NCBI RefSeq assembly: GCF_029227915.1
Contig: NC_079883.1
Span: 21,762,001-21,826,000 of the forward strand
Reading direction: 5' to 3'
DNA from: Hydractinia symbiolongicarpus
Lineage: Eukaryota; Cnidaria; Hydrozoa; Anthoathecata; Hydractiniidae
Length of the DNA: 64,000 nt
The number at the start of each line of letters is the position of its first letter. Position 1 is the first letter of the stretch. The notes under the pieces are model-generated. The model searched no databases, was not told the DNA's origin, and saw only the letters and a list, made by a program, of their open reading frames with translations. Both the position numbers and the translations under genes were made by a program. Shown piece by piece: positions 13,196 through 31,505 of the stretch.

Positions 13196-13804
13196 CGAGG
13201 TTGGTAATAGAGGCGTCAAGAATTTCATGGATCACATATGCTAGACTCATTCCTTTTTTAGCTTTGTGGGGGAGGGAATTTTACTTTTCTAAGCACAAAA
13301 TTGAATGACGTCTGCTAATTGATTTTACTCAATTTATACGTTTAAGAAAGTTGTTTCGTATCTTAATAACGGTATTTTAATTAATTTACTTAAAAATCTT
13401 TGCTAATTGTCATTTTGCCATTGTCCTTAACGTCTTATATGGATGTAATTCGGGAAATAATTTTAGCTTAAAGAATTGTTTTATTCTTCCGCAATTAATA
13501 TTTAGTGATTGACGTTTGAGTAACTCATCCATTCACAAAAGAAAAATTGTTTTCTCAAAACTGTCTCATTTAATTTTATAAAGTCAGGCATAGAGAAACA
13601 CCTCAATTTTTGTAAGTAAGTTCGTTTAGAAAAGTTCACTGCTCATGCTCGTATTCCCTTTTCTATACTTTCGTAGTCATGCTTGAATTGATTTATTTAT
13701 TTTGTGTTTTTTCCATTTTTGGTTTCCCAGTAAAATAAATCCTTTTTAATCAATTTTGTTTTTGACAAAATTATAATTTCCTTGACCGCAAACAATGTTC
13801 AAAC

Positions 13805-13844
13805 CTAACTTTTGAAGTTAGAAAACTCTTACTTCAAAAGTTAG
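13805..13844. repeat. 14-bp inverted repeat upstream of alpha-actinin
   Basis: CTAACTTTTGAAGT at 13805-13818 and ACTTCAAAAGTTAG at 13831-13844 are perfectly complementary with a 12-nt loop, about 450 bp before the alpha-actinin ATG. Confidence 0.75.
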
Positions 13845-14298
13845 ACTGTGTGTATTTAGTATTCGCTAGAGGAAATAATTAGTTGATAGAATAAAAACAA
13901 AAGTTAAATAAAGGTAAACTCGTGAAATTTAACGGATCCTCAAATTTGGGATGCTTTCTATATGTTTATATACAGCTATTTCTATTTTGAGTTTTTTTAC
14001 AGCCGATCCCTTTGCAAAATCTCATTTCATCTACCTTGAAAAAAAATGATTATATATACTGAAGAGAAATTATGTAAAAAAGATATTAGTTCCGTTAAAT
14101 TGTCGTTTGTTTATATTCACCACTATTCAATCATGCTACCATTTTGAATTATTCTTTCTGATCACGTGATGATTTGTGGGCTGCGCCAGTGATTCGCTGA
14201 GCATTTAGACGTTTAGGGACAAGGTTCGCCTCGCCTTACGTTGAGTTGACTAACTTTCATTTAGCATATTCTTGGCTTGAACAGTGACAATAAATAGT

Positions 14299-22440
<8,142 letters not shown>

Positions 22441-24038
22441 TCCTTTGCTTTTGCATTTGTGATTTTTAAAATCAACGATATAGCGTTGCGGTAAGCCATG
22501 ATGTTTTGTCTCTTCCCAATGCGCAAACATTTATATAGCTAACTGAATTTTTTTTGTTCATGTTTTATTTTTGATTATTAGAATTATGAAGTCGACGTTT
22601 TTTTTCTTCGTGGACTATCTTTTGTAATTTTCTTGTTGCATGTGTGATTTCAACGAATTTTATATTTAATATTACGCTCAGGAATATGGGATTTTTGCTC
22701 AGGGTGGGGGAAATAGACCTGAATTATATATATTAACTTGATTTGAGCTATAAAAGTTATCCGGTTACTAGCCAGTTTTTAAACTATATTTACATGTTTC
22801 TTCTCCTTTCTTATGTTCAGTTATGTTTTTTTGGCAAGAAAAAACAATTCTTTGTTCAATTTCCAATTTTTACATGTATATTAAGAGTTATTTATTAAGA
22901 ACAACTCCTCTATACGAGCTTCCTACGATTATATCAAATAAAAAAAAGATTTTTGGCAAGAACACATATCGTATTTTTCTTACATCTGTTTTTTCTTGTG
23001 TATGTTCTGTTCTTTGCTTTTTAAATTTTGCTTTAACATGAGGCTGCGTTTTTATTACATCGTCCCAAAATGTGAATTAAAAAAAAATACATGCATATAT
23101 ATTGCAACATTAAAAAAAATTAAAAATAAGAAAGTTTGTTTTTTATTCCTTCTGTTTATGATACGCAACATCCATCCTATTTTGTTCGAGAAAAACTGTA
23201 TTCCTGGCATTATTTTTTTTTACTTGGGAAATGAAGTATTTATGTTCAAATTTCTAGATGATCAAATTTTACGATTCCAAACGTTTGTTTTTTCGAACTA
23301 TCGCACCTTCCAGTGTTTAGTATCTGCGCGTGCGCATTAGTATCTTTGTTGCCTCTAAGCCTGGATTTTGTAGCTTTTGGAAGATGAGAACTTTTCCAAG
23401 TGTTAAAAGGCGGCAACTTTTAAACAGCCAGTTAAAATTCGGAGAACGCTGCCATCTTGAACATACTTTGTTTGCTCCGTTACCCCGCTGCAGGATTATT
23501 GCACAAAAGCATAAAAACATAGATGTAGGTCAAATCTGTTTCGTGCAATGAAAAACTCAACTTCTATAACTATTAAAATTCTAACTTTTATGCATTCGAA
23601 TTGTGTTGTAAAATGCTATTTAGACTGCTATGTGGCAGATACGGTACAGACTCGATAGCAATTACAGCATCTTCCATGCGAGTATATTTTTGCAGACCCG
23701 TGCCAAGATTAATAGAGATGTGGAAATAATAGAGGAAATACGGTATGTTTATTTTACACATAAAGGAAAAATTTACAGTACTTTCAAAAAGTTGTCATAG
23801 CATCGATGTTTAAATGTTTTACACGGGTGAAACAATTCTTGTCCAACTTTTATGGCTGACAAAATTTTATTGCAAATTTAAACATTGAAAGGACAACGTT
23901 GTTTGAAAAGAATTTTGAAATATAATGCTGTCTAAATTGTTTGAAAGAAATCCGGGAAATTATCTTTTTACTTTATTATGAAATGAGAATGTTTTTCGTT
24001 GTTGAGTTTTACAATTAATTTCCGCGAATTTAACCATA
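22441..24038. other. Alpha-actinin 3' flank
   Basis: The first several hundred bases are T-rich and probably the alpha-actinin 3' UTR. The rest shows no gene I can support. A 47-nt stretch at 23696-23742 has splice-like borders and an open frame but no partner exon I can link. Confidence 0.45.
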
Positions 24039-25109
24039 CAGTAGACGTCTGTTAATTCGGATGCCGCTTAATTCGAACTTTCCGTTATTTCGAACAAATT
24101 GCCAAGTCCCTTGAGTTTGGTTTAATAAAATTTTATATTTTAAGCTCCGATAATTTGAACATTTTGCTAATTCGAACAATTGTTTATTCCCAAGGTTATG
24201 CTCGTTAATACGAACTTTTGTGTATCCATAGATAAAATCTTATGGGAAGATAAAAAAAAAAACGTTTTCATTTTTATTGCATCAATGGTGGCAAAATTTC
24301 TTTCAATTTATCAATTAAATTGGCATTTTCAATAAAATGAAATTTACAAGGAATTTGAAGGCCTTGCACCGCCTATTTTCCCTGTCACTTCAACTTTTGC
24401 AGCTGCCGTCTTTGGTTGCACGAAGAAAGAATTAGACTGTTTTTGCGAACCGACCAGTCTTTCCTTCCTCGACCACCATACAAATGCTAGTTACAACCTG
24501 GGATGCAGTGACAACAAAGACAGTTGTTAACTGCTTCATTACTGAAGATGATAACGCTTTCAAGGAAGTGGAAGAAGAAATTGAGAATCTTCGTACAACC
24601 CAACCCGATCTTTTTGTAGATTCCATAGATGCGTCTTCCAACACTGAGGTTGATGCAGAAATTGCAGCTTATACAGCCTCCCTCTAACGCCGAAATTATA
24701 GCCAATTTATTTGATATGGAACATGACAGTAACGGTTTATGATGATGGCAATAATGGTGCATTAGAAATTGAAGATGAACCTGTGGAGTGTCCCAGCCCG
24801 ATTTTCTCGATCTTGTAGAAATAATGAAGCAATTTGCATTATTTTCACACATGACGGGAAAACGGTTTAATCGTATGCTAATCGCATTGATCGCATAGTT
24901 GACCAGAATTATCCGCAAACAAAAAAGCAAACAACGTTAAAAGATTTTTATAAAAAGTTGTAGGAAAGTTGTAATAAAGTATATTAGCATAAAACCTTTA
25001 AACGTGTATTAGAATTCTTGTTTTTTCTGAACTTCCGATAATCCGAACATTCGTTTATTCGAACAAATAATTTAGTCCCTTGCGTGTTCGAATTAACGGA
25101 CGTCTACTG
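24039..25109 (+). mobile_element. Pogo/Tigger-type DNA transposon relic with internal deletion
   Basis: The ends are CAGTAGACGTCTGTTAATTCG and, inverted, CGAATTAACGGACGTCTACTG, flanked by TA on both sides, as for pogo elements. Subterminal ATTCGAAC-type motifs recur at both ends and probably bind the transposase. Inside, 24484-24687 reads TTWDAVTTKTVVNCFI, resembling the C-terminal part of Tigger transposases after the catalytic core. A KKQTTLKDFYKKL-type tail lies near 24925-24960. The DNA-binding and catalytic parts are missing, so it is non-autonomous. Confidence 0.8.
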
Positions 25110-25810
25110 TATATATACTTAATAATATAGATTACGTTTGAGACCGACAATCCAGCTCACTCTTCTTGATAGTGTAGGGGAGGTAAGGTACACATGGACA
25201 AATGACTTTGGTATGTAAAAGTCTTGCGCAACACATAAAGCGCAACTTTCGCCTCCTCAAAATCGGGATATTTGAATATTATCCGCAGCAGTAATTCAGA
25301 AATGCAGCTTAAATATATTTTTTATAAACAACTTTGTAACATACGAGACCGAGGTTAAGTGTTATTACATTACACGCTTTTTATATAAGAACCATAAAGT
25401 TCAATCCAGTAAAAATTTAGAAACATTAAGAAACATCGAGATGAACTGCTAATGAACATAAATTTTTTAACAACTTTTACAAACATTTATACCTTTAAAA
25501 TAAAAACAGGCTGACTTTTCCTGCTGTCTTTGAATGATACTAAAGTTTTCGAATAAACCAATCACCGTCTTATCCAAGATCCTGTCACCTTTTTCTCCAT
25601 CTATGCTGTCAACAAACCCATCGCCACCTCACAGACATGGTATGCTTCCTAGTTTATATGTGCATTGTATTTCTTGGAAGACTATTCCAATCAGCTATAT
25701 ATTTTAAGAAACATAAAAAAGAAATAGCCAGGCCCAATTAAAATTTTGTTTTTTTACATATAGAATATATAAAAACATGTATCGAGGAAATAGAAAGGAT
25801 GTTTAAATTT

Positions 25811-26297
25811 AGGAAATGCGGTTCATGTTGTCTAGGAAATGCGGGTCAGGTTGTCTAAATAAATTCCTTCTAAATTAGGAAGTATCCGGACTGAACTCTA
25901 AAATATAACCCGCAAAGATAAGACTGACATAACCCCAGCTCTTCTTCTATGAAAACTGCGAACTTTGCAAATGTATGTATGTATCATCCATAACTTTAAG
26001 TTTATTTATTATATACTTTTTTTGTAGAGTTTCAGATGAATGAAGATAAACAATTTTACGGTCTTTTGCAAAGATTTATTTTAACAATTTTAATTTATTT
26101 CAGACCTATTTTTTTACTTTAAAGAAACATATACATGGTCGTTCAGCATATATATATTTTATGGTAATATTTCGACCTCCGTATTGGAGGTCTTCATCAG
26201 ACTATTGATAGTCTATCAGACTATTGATATTCTATTGATATTCTATTAGGAAGTATCCGGACTGAACTCGAAAAATAACCCGCTAAGATAAGACTGT
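25811..26297. repeat. Short tandem duplication and dispersed direct repeat
   Basis: AGGAAATGCGG-TCA-GTTGTCT occurs twice in a row at 25811-25855. A longer unit starting AGGAAGTATCCGGACTGAACTC and ending AAGATAAGACTG occurs at 25874-25926 and again at 26247-26297 with few differences. The second copy is preceded by a run of ATTGATATTCT repeats. The arrangement suggests remnants of one element flanking the hairpin at 26174-26192. Confidence 0.7.
26170..26200 (-). ncRNA. Hammerhead-ribozyme-like core (candidate)
   Basis: Read on the minus strand: CTGATGA (26200-26194), one unpaired A, then GACCTCC - AATAC - GGAGGTC forming a perfect 7-bp stem, then GAAA (26173-26170). CUGAUGA, stem II, GAAA is the conserved catalytic core of hammerhead ribozymes, which are known in Penelope-like and other retroelements. 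The unpaired A is atypical. I could not identify stems I and III or a cleavage site, so activity is unproven and chance similarity is possible. Confidence 0.3.
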
Positions 26298-27423
26298 ATA
26301 TCCGTATATTATAAGACTATATAAGACTGAATGTAAAATTCAGGAATTCGAAATTAAAAAAAAACACCCAAAAAAACTTAAAAGAACCAGGAAATTTGGC
26401 TTCGCAAGGTGTTTTTATTTTCTTCACGTTTTTTTCACATTTTAGCCTGTTGTTCATAACTTGTTCTAATTCTTCAGCCATAACCACTTTCATTGTTCTT
26501 ATAAAACTAGTAATGAAAACTAAAACACGAAAGCTGCACATGCAATCCTTACAAATTCCTTGTTCCCTAAGATTTCAAATTACATGAGTTATGCTATATA
26601 TAATTTAGATTCATATCTGATAAATAAACATATAGATGGAAGGATTTTCACAGTAAAAATTCGTTAACGTCAAAATATCGAAAATTAGTGTATGATTAAC
26701 AAGAAATGTGAAATACACAAATTTACTTTCCCAACTTTTAAAACAAACTGAAATAAAAATAAATCGTAAGTATAATATTGTCAATGTTTGTTTCTTGTTT
26801 TTACATATGTTAACATCAGAAAAGGATGCTTCTCAATAGCGGAAGGAACAGACAACACCAAAACAAAGTTCTTACTAATTTTCAGACGCACTACTTTCAC
26901 ACCGAAGACGCGAAGTTTTTTTCTTTTAAAAATAGTAAAAAGAGTAAAGGTATTTACTTTAAAAAATTCTGATTTTCGCACATACTGTTTTTGAGGTTTC
27001 AAAAAGTAAGTTCCAGAAGTTTTCAAAACTTTTTTAGAAGCACTTTTGACAAAAACAGAAATTTTAATGAGAAAGAACAAAGCAAAAAAAAGTAGAATTC
27101 CAATAACCTAACGACTAATAAAACTGAATATAAACAAAAAAATTGGAAAATACATTTCCCAGGGTTTTTCCGAATTTTTTTCAGGAGTATATTGCATTTC
27201 CAAGAGTTTTTTCCAGAAGTAGTGGTCACCCTGTAATAGCTACACTTTTTATATATTCCAGATTTTTGCACAATGCTTGAAAATTCGTACACGTAAGGTA
27301 TTTCGAATGTAAACAATAACTATATATTTTATTTACTATTTAACTTAAAAATAATAATACAAAAATAAAAATATTTTTCTTTCCATAACATTAAACAGAA
27401 AAGAATGACTTTATTCAAAGTAT

Positions 27424-28386
27424 TTAAAATTGTTTAAAGCGAAACATTCTGTGTCTCACAACAGGATCAAAGCAACCATAGCAGCTATCCAACATGCATC
27501 CTGACTTGTAAGTGACAGGTTGCTGCGGTCCTCGCCATATTAATTTGTGAAGATTTGCAGCCATGCAAAGTACCTTTTGCTGAGAGAAATCATCTGCTTG
27601 TCCACACAAATAAACTCGACCCGAACTTGCACCAATGAAAAGACCCTAAATGATGATGGTCAAGGGTTCATAAATTTAGGGGTGTAAAATATCTTTTCTT
27701 TACGTACAACAAACTGTGTATGTAGTACTCAGCAATAAACAAGATAATTTACACTTAAGATATATAACTGTAGAACAAGGGTTATGATTAATGATTATAT
27801 TTTGATAATACACATATGTTTAAACACAAGGGTGTAGGGCATTACCAGCTTGCCAAGAATCTAAAATAAGGGAAGAGGATAGAGCTTAAAATCTAGACCT
27901 TTTAGGGGCGTTATTTATGTATACCCCTCAACTATTATCAATTATATCAAAACTGTTCTCACACAACTGGACAGCAAGAATCAATTCATTAAACCTATTT
28001 TCGGTTAAATATAATTTTTATAACCCTTTTTAAGTAATGCTTGGTCCTTAACAACCAAGAATGCAAAGACCTAAACATACTTCAATAGGTTCTTTATCTT
28101 CAAGAAAGGCTATTTGTATGATATCTTCCTGAATGTAAAATTCTCTCCATAAATCGACAGCAAACTGATCAAATTCTGGTGAATCAGAAATCCGTTCATG
28201 AAATCGTAAGCAATCACTTAAGCCAATAACTTTTATCTTCACATTTCGATAATTGTCCATAAATTCCTGAAGTATACTTGGGTCCCGGGCATCTAATTGT
28301 GACAGGGCTTGAAAAAATACTGCATTGTCCACTTTTTTGGTGCCCTCTTCCAGCACCATGGCATATCTAGGCAGCGACATATCCAT
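27424..28386 (-). CDS. Unrecognised two-exon gene, 175 aa
   Basis: I do not recognise this protein. Exon 1 is 28386-28081 (102 codons, from MDMSLPRYAMVLEEGTKK) and exon 2 is 27645-27424 (GLFIGASSGRVYLCGQ to HRMFRFKQF, stop). The donor GTATGT and an AG acceptor join them in phase 0. The ATG is preceded in frame by TGA two codons upstream, so this start is likely unless there is an upstream spliced exon. Composition is that of a soluble globular protein with no signal peptide, no membrane segment and five or more cysteines in the C-terminal half (a CMLDSCYGC cluster). AATAAA follows within about 10 nt of the stop. Normal codon use and clean splice sites argue that it is a real gene. Confidence 0.65.
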
Positions 28387-29200
28387 GTATCATTTTTTGT
28401 ATACATACACTAAATATTTTTAACTGAAATATATATATAATATATACATATGCTACATCATCATCATCATCATTCTCGGCTTAACGTTAAATATAAATAG
28501 TTTTTTAAAAAAAATATAAATAGTTACATATAAATGTAAATCTAATTTAATAGTTTTTATTTGCACAAACAAGAAAATTTTATCATTGACAACACTTGCA
28601 ACACTTTGGTGCCCAATATAAGGCATCAGAGAGTATTGACCATGTGTATGCCTAGAGGTGTCTGGCTGAGGCAAAATTTATATGGCAGAACTTATGCCAT
28701 GTCTAATTCAGATGATTTATGTTATTTGTGCATAAAATCAGTTTTGGTTTATACCCAATTAAGTGTCAAACTTAAATCCTATTTTAAGAACTAATAAAAA
28801 TAAGACCTGGTCACCCTTCTTAAATTACTTAATGCAGTAAGTAACTAATAATTTATTTGTCAATAGACAAAAAACTACATGATTTTTTAGAAAAATGATT
28901 TTATAAGTATTGTTGTAAATAAGTCTATTGAAAGGAGATCACTACTACAGAGAACGATTAGTCTTGTCACTATGGCGATTATGAAATGGTTCTCCACTTA
29001 TCAGTTTAAAGCTAACCGTTACCGTGGTTAACGTATCGTTTCCGCAAGGCCTATTTCACGAAAACAAAAAACGTTTTGATGGTTTCCATCAGCTTCAAAT
29101 CACGGTAAAGATGGATCATTTCCCTGGACTCCACAAATTTCTAGGCCTGAATAAGAGATTTTAAAAAATACTTCAAATGAGTCTAACAAAATTTAAAAAA
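28387..29200. other. Upstream flank of the unrecognised minus-strand gene
   Basis: This should hold the promoter of the minus-strand gene. Apart from a LINE tail (28454-28487) I see no gene and no clear regulatory motif. Confidence 0.4.
28454..28487 (-). mobile_element. LINE 3' tail only
   Basis: (ATC)n followed by ATTCTCGGCTTAACG is the reverse complement of the 3' end of the LINE at 6935-8236. Only about 13 bp of the element body plus tail remain: either an extreme 5' truncation or a microsatellite seeded by the element. It lies about 70 bp upstream of the minus-strand gene's ATG. Confidence 0.6.
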
Positions 29201-29259
29201 TTAAAAATAGAGGGTTGTAGAAGAACCAACTTCACCAGAATTTAAGCTTGCAGTAACTG

Positions 29260-30100
29260 TTTACAAACATTTACAACAGAAATATGTGGCCTAGCCAATG
29301 CGACTATTCACACTATTTTTCTGAAACTTATACGTTATTAGTTGACACATTGTGGAACGCTACAGTGAAAAAGCAGTTTCTATCTTCACATTATCATTTT
29401 AAGCAGGGCAATATTCAGAAAGTAATGGAGATTTCCCTATGCATTTTCATTCATAGATGGTTCTCGTCTTCCCATTAAATGCTTAACCAATAAAACATTA
29501 TTTTAATTGCAAAGGTTTTTATTAGATTTATTAATGGCTGGGTATGGATTTATTGGGCTTCTGTTGGAGCTCCTGGAAATACACAGGATTCTACCTTGTT
29601 TTAATCTGCTATTGACCTTTGGAAAAAACTGTTGATGGAAAAGTTATTCCTGATGTAGCACAACAATTAGAAAATGTTGAAATAGTACCTTATATTAGAT
29701 GATGGTGTCTTTCCACTGAACATGGACTATGATGAACTGCATGGTGATGCTATTTTTTCAGATGATAAACAATAATTTAATTCTAGCTAAGCAAATGCCC
29801 CTCATAGAAGGGGCATTTGGAAAGCCTAAAGGGATTCCTGCCTTAAAAATTAAATTTATTATATGTTGTGGAGAATAAGTTGTTTATCAAGCCTTTTGGA
29901 GTTTTTTTTGAAATCTTTTTTTGTTCTCAAATTATTAAAGATTATATTATGTCATAAGTTTTAAAAAATGCTGACATCACATTTCTAGATAAAATTAAAG
30001 ATGAGGCCATTCTTAAACTACAAAACTTTGCACATGCCAAGCGTACAGCCTGGCAGGATTTCCACAATGATAACCAATGAAATCAGCAAGTAAAATCAGT
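29260..30100 (+). mobile_element. PIF/Harbinger-like transposase relic
   Basis: Broken frames on the plus strand give fragments in the order expected for a PIF/Harbinger nuclease: VCGLANATIHTIF near 29283-29321, FIDGSRLPIK near 29450-29478 (the first-Asp region), EGAFGKPKG near 29807-29833 (compare AFG-LK), and FAHAKRTAWQDF near 30025-30062. Stops and frameshifts separate them, and I see no clear inverted ends. The family call rests on motif order only. Confidence 0.45.
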
Positions 30101-31505
30101 GCTGACAGGGTTTAATTTGCCGCAGTAGCAGTATTAATAAGGTAATTAAGTAGAAGTAACTACATATAACCATGTTTTTGTGCGATTGGTATTTCAAAAA
30201 TAACAGTTAAGCTTCTTTTCATTAAAGTCTCTGAAGAGCACCTCTTTCCCCAGGACATCAGTTCGTAGCTAATTTAGGTCAAAATATTTCGTACTCTTTA
30301 AATTGCGGGCCGTCGAACAGAACTTGCCGCTTCTGTTCTAATATATTATTAATCGAGACAAATTGTCCCTACGCCGGGCGCGTGCTTTTGTTTATCTCTC
30401 TTTCGGTTTCGTAGATTGCACAACAACAACGCACCATACATGTGGGTTGAAAGATCCTGCTCCATCAGATCTGGGTTAACCTGCTTAAATTTTTTAAACA
30501 TTTTCAACAAAAATCACAATCATCTTCGAATTCCGCAATAAAATATAGGGAAGCATGCAAATATTTAAGTTTGTACACTAAGTACAACTGCCTCTAAGTA
30601 GCCATTTTAAAATTCCTAGTTGATAATTCAAATATGCCACTCATTTTTCTCAATGTTTTTTTTGTTTTCTCTTTGAAAATTTAATGATGTTAACCTGGAT
30701 CCAAAAATTATTTGTATCTATTGTCATATCTTGCTACCAACCTTTACCTTACATGTCTCTTCTGGAACTTTGATAAGCAGTACTCGTTATTTGTAACGTT
30801 TTTATAAGAAACATGGAGAAAGTAAAATAATAAAAAAAGTATGCCTGTCATCTTGAGGAAAGGGGGTCACAAACAGAAACTAACAACAAGGATAGCTAGC
30901 TATATTTCTTTTTTAAATGCTTGCTTTCTAAATAACTACTTTTTATGCTTTTGATTTTTAAGGTGCTATATATACAAACAAGTTGTCGTGACAATGTTAT
31001 TATTGTGTATTTAGAACAATAGACCTAAGAAGAGAAATTGAGCAGTCAGTGAAAGCCACTAAATTCAGGATCATACCTCGATTGACATAAGAAAATTGAA
31101 ACGGAGTCTTTGCTCAGTTCTGCACATAATTGGACAAAAAAAAATCATTAGCTATTAACTTTAATTTTTAGATTTTAAGAAGTAAGAATGCGAAATGGAA
31201 CTGGAATTGGTTTCCTATCTAGCAAAAAGAAAAATTGTTAAACACAGGATTCTGCAATCACAGTATTTGTCACAATGGTGCCCTGTAATCAGGCTTGAAG
31301 TGAAAGTTCTTTAATTTCTGTTTCTTTTCAATGCAATACCATTCTTTAAATATTTTAAAGCTAAAAGGATTTTTTGTTTTCTTTTGAAAAAAAACAGGAA
31401 ATAAATTTCATGGTAAGATAGTGAAATGGATAAAGTTGGCTGAAAAGGGTAATATATGATCCAGATCAAACACTCATTACCTGTCAGAATTTGCATGTAT
31501 ACAAT
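30101..31505. other. Upstream region of the B4GAT1-like gene
   Basis: No gene is evident. A relatively GC-rich patch near 30305-30430 could include the transcription start of the downstream gene, but this is a guess from composition alone. Confidence 0.35.

Larger units (their letters stand above)
11656..14298. other. FIBP to alpha-actinin intergenic region
   Basis: I see no gene. The first part is presumably the FIBP 3' UTR. The region also holds a short tandem array at 12829-13023 and two inverted repeats (13151-13195 and 13805-13844), listed separately. The last few hundred bases should contain the alpha-actinin promoter and 5' UTR, but I recognise no defined motif. Confidence 0.5.
25110..27423. 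other. Repeat-rich intergenic region
   Basis: No gene is supported. It contains a 21-bp tandem duplication (25811-25855), a 50-bp direct repeat (25874-25926 and 26247-26297) and the ribozyme-like hairpin at 26170-26200. Open frames in 26300-27320 have low-complexity, Phe- and Lys-rich translations typical of AT-rich non-coding DNA. AATAAA on the minus strand at 27410-27415 probably serves the gene ending at 27424. Confidence 0.45.

Noticed and set aside
22823-23340. Overlapping open frames in the alpha-actinin 3' flank
   Set aside because: The Phe/Lys/Ile-rich translations reflect T- and A-rich UTR-like sequence.
26317-27316. Several 60-100 codon frames on both strands
   Set aside because: Low-complexity composition, no motifs, and overlapping frames on both strands; AT-rich non-coding DNA.
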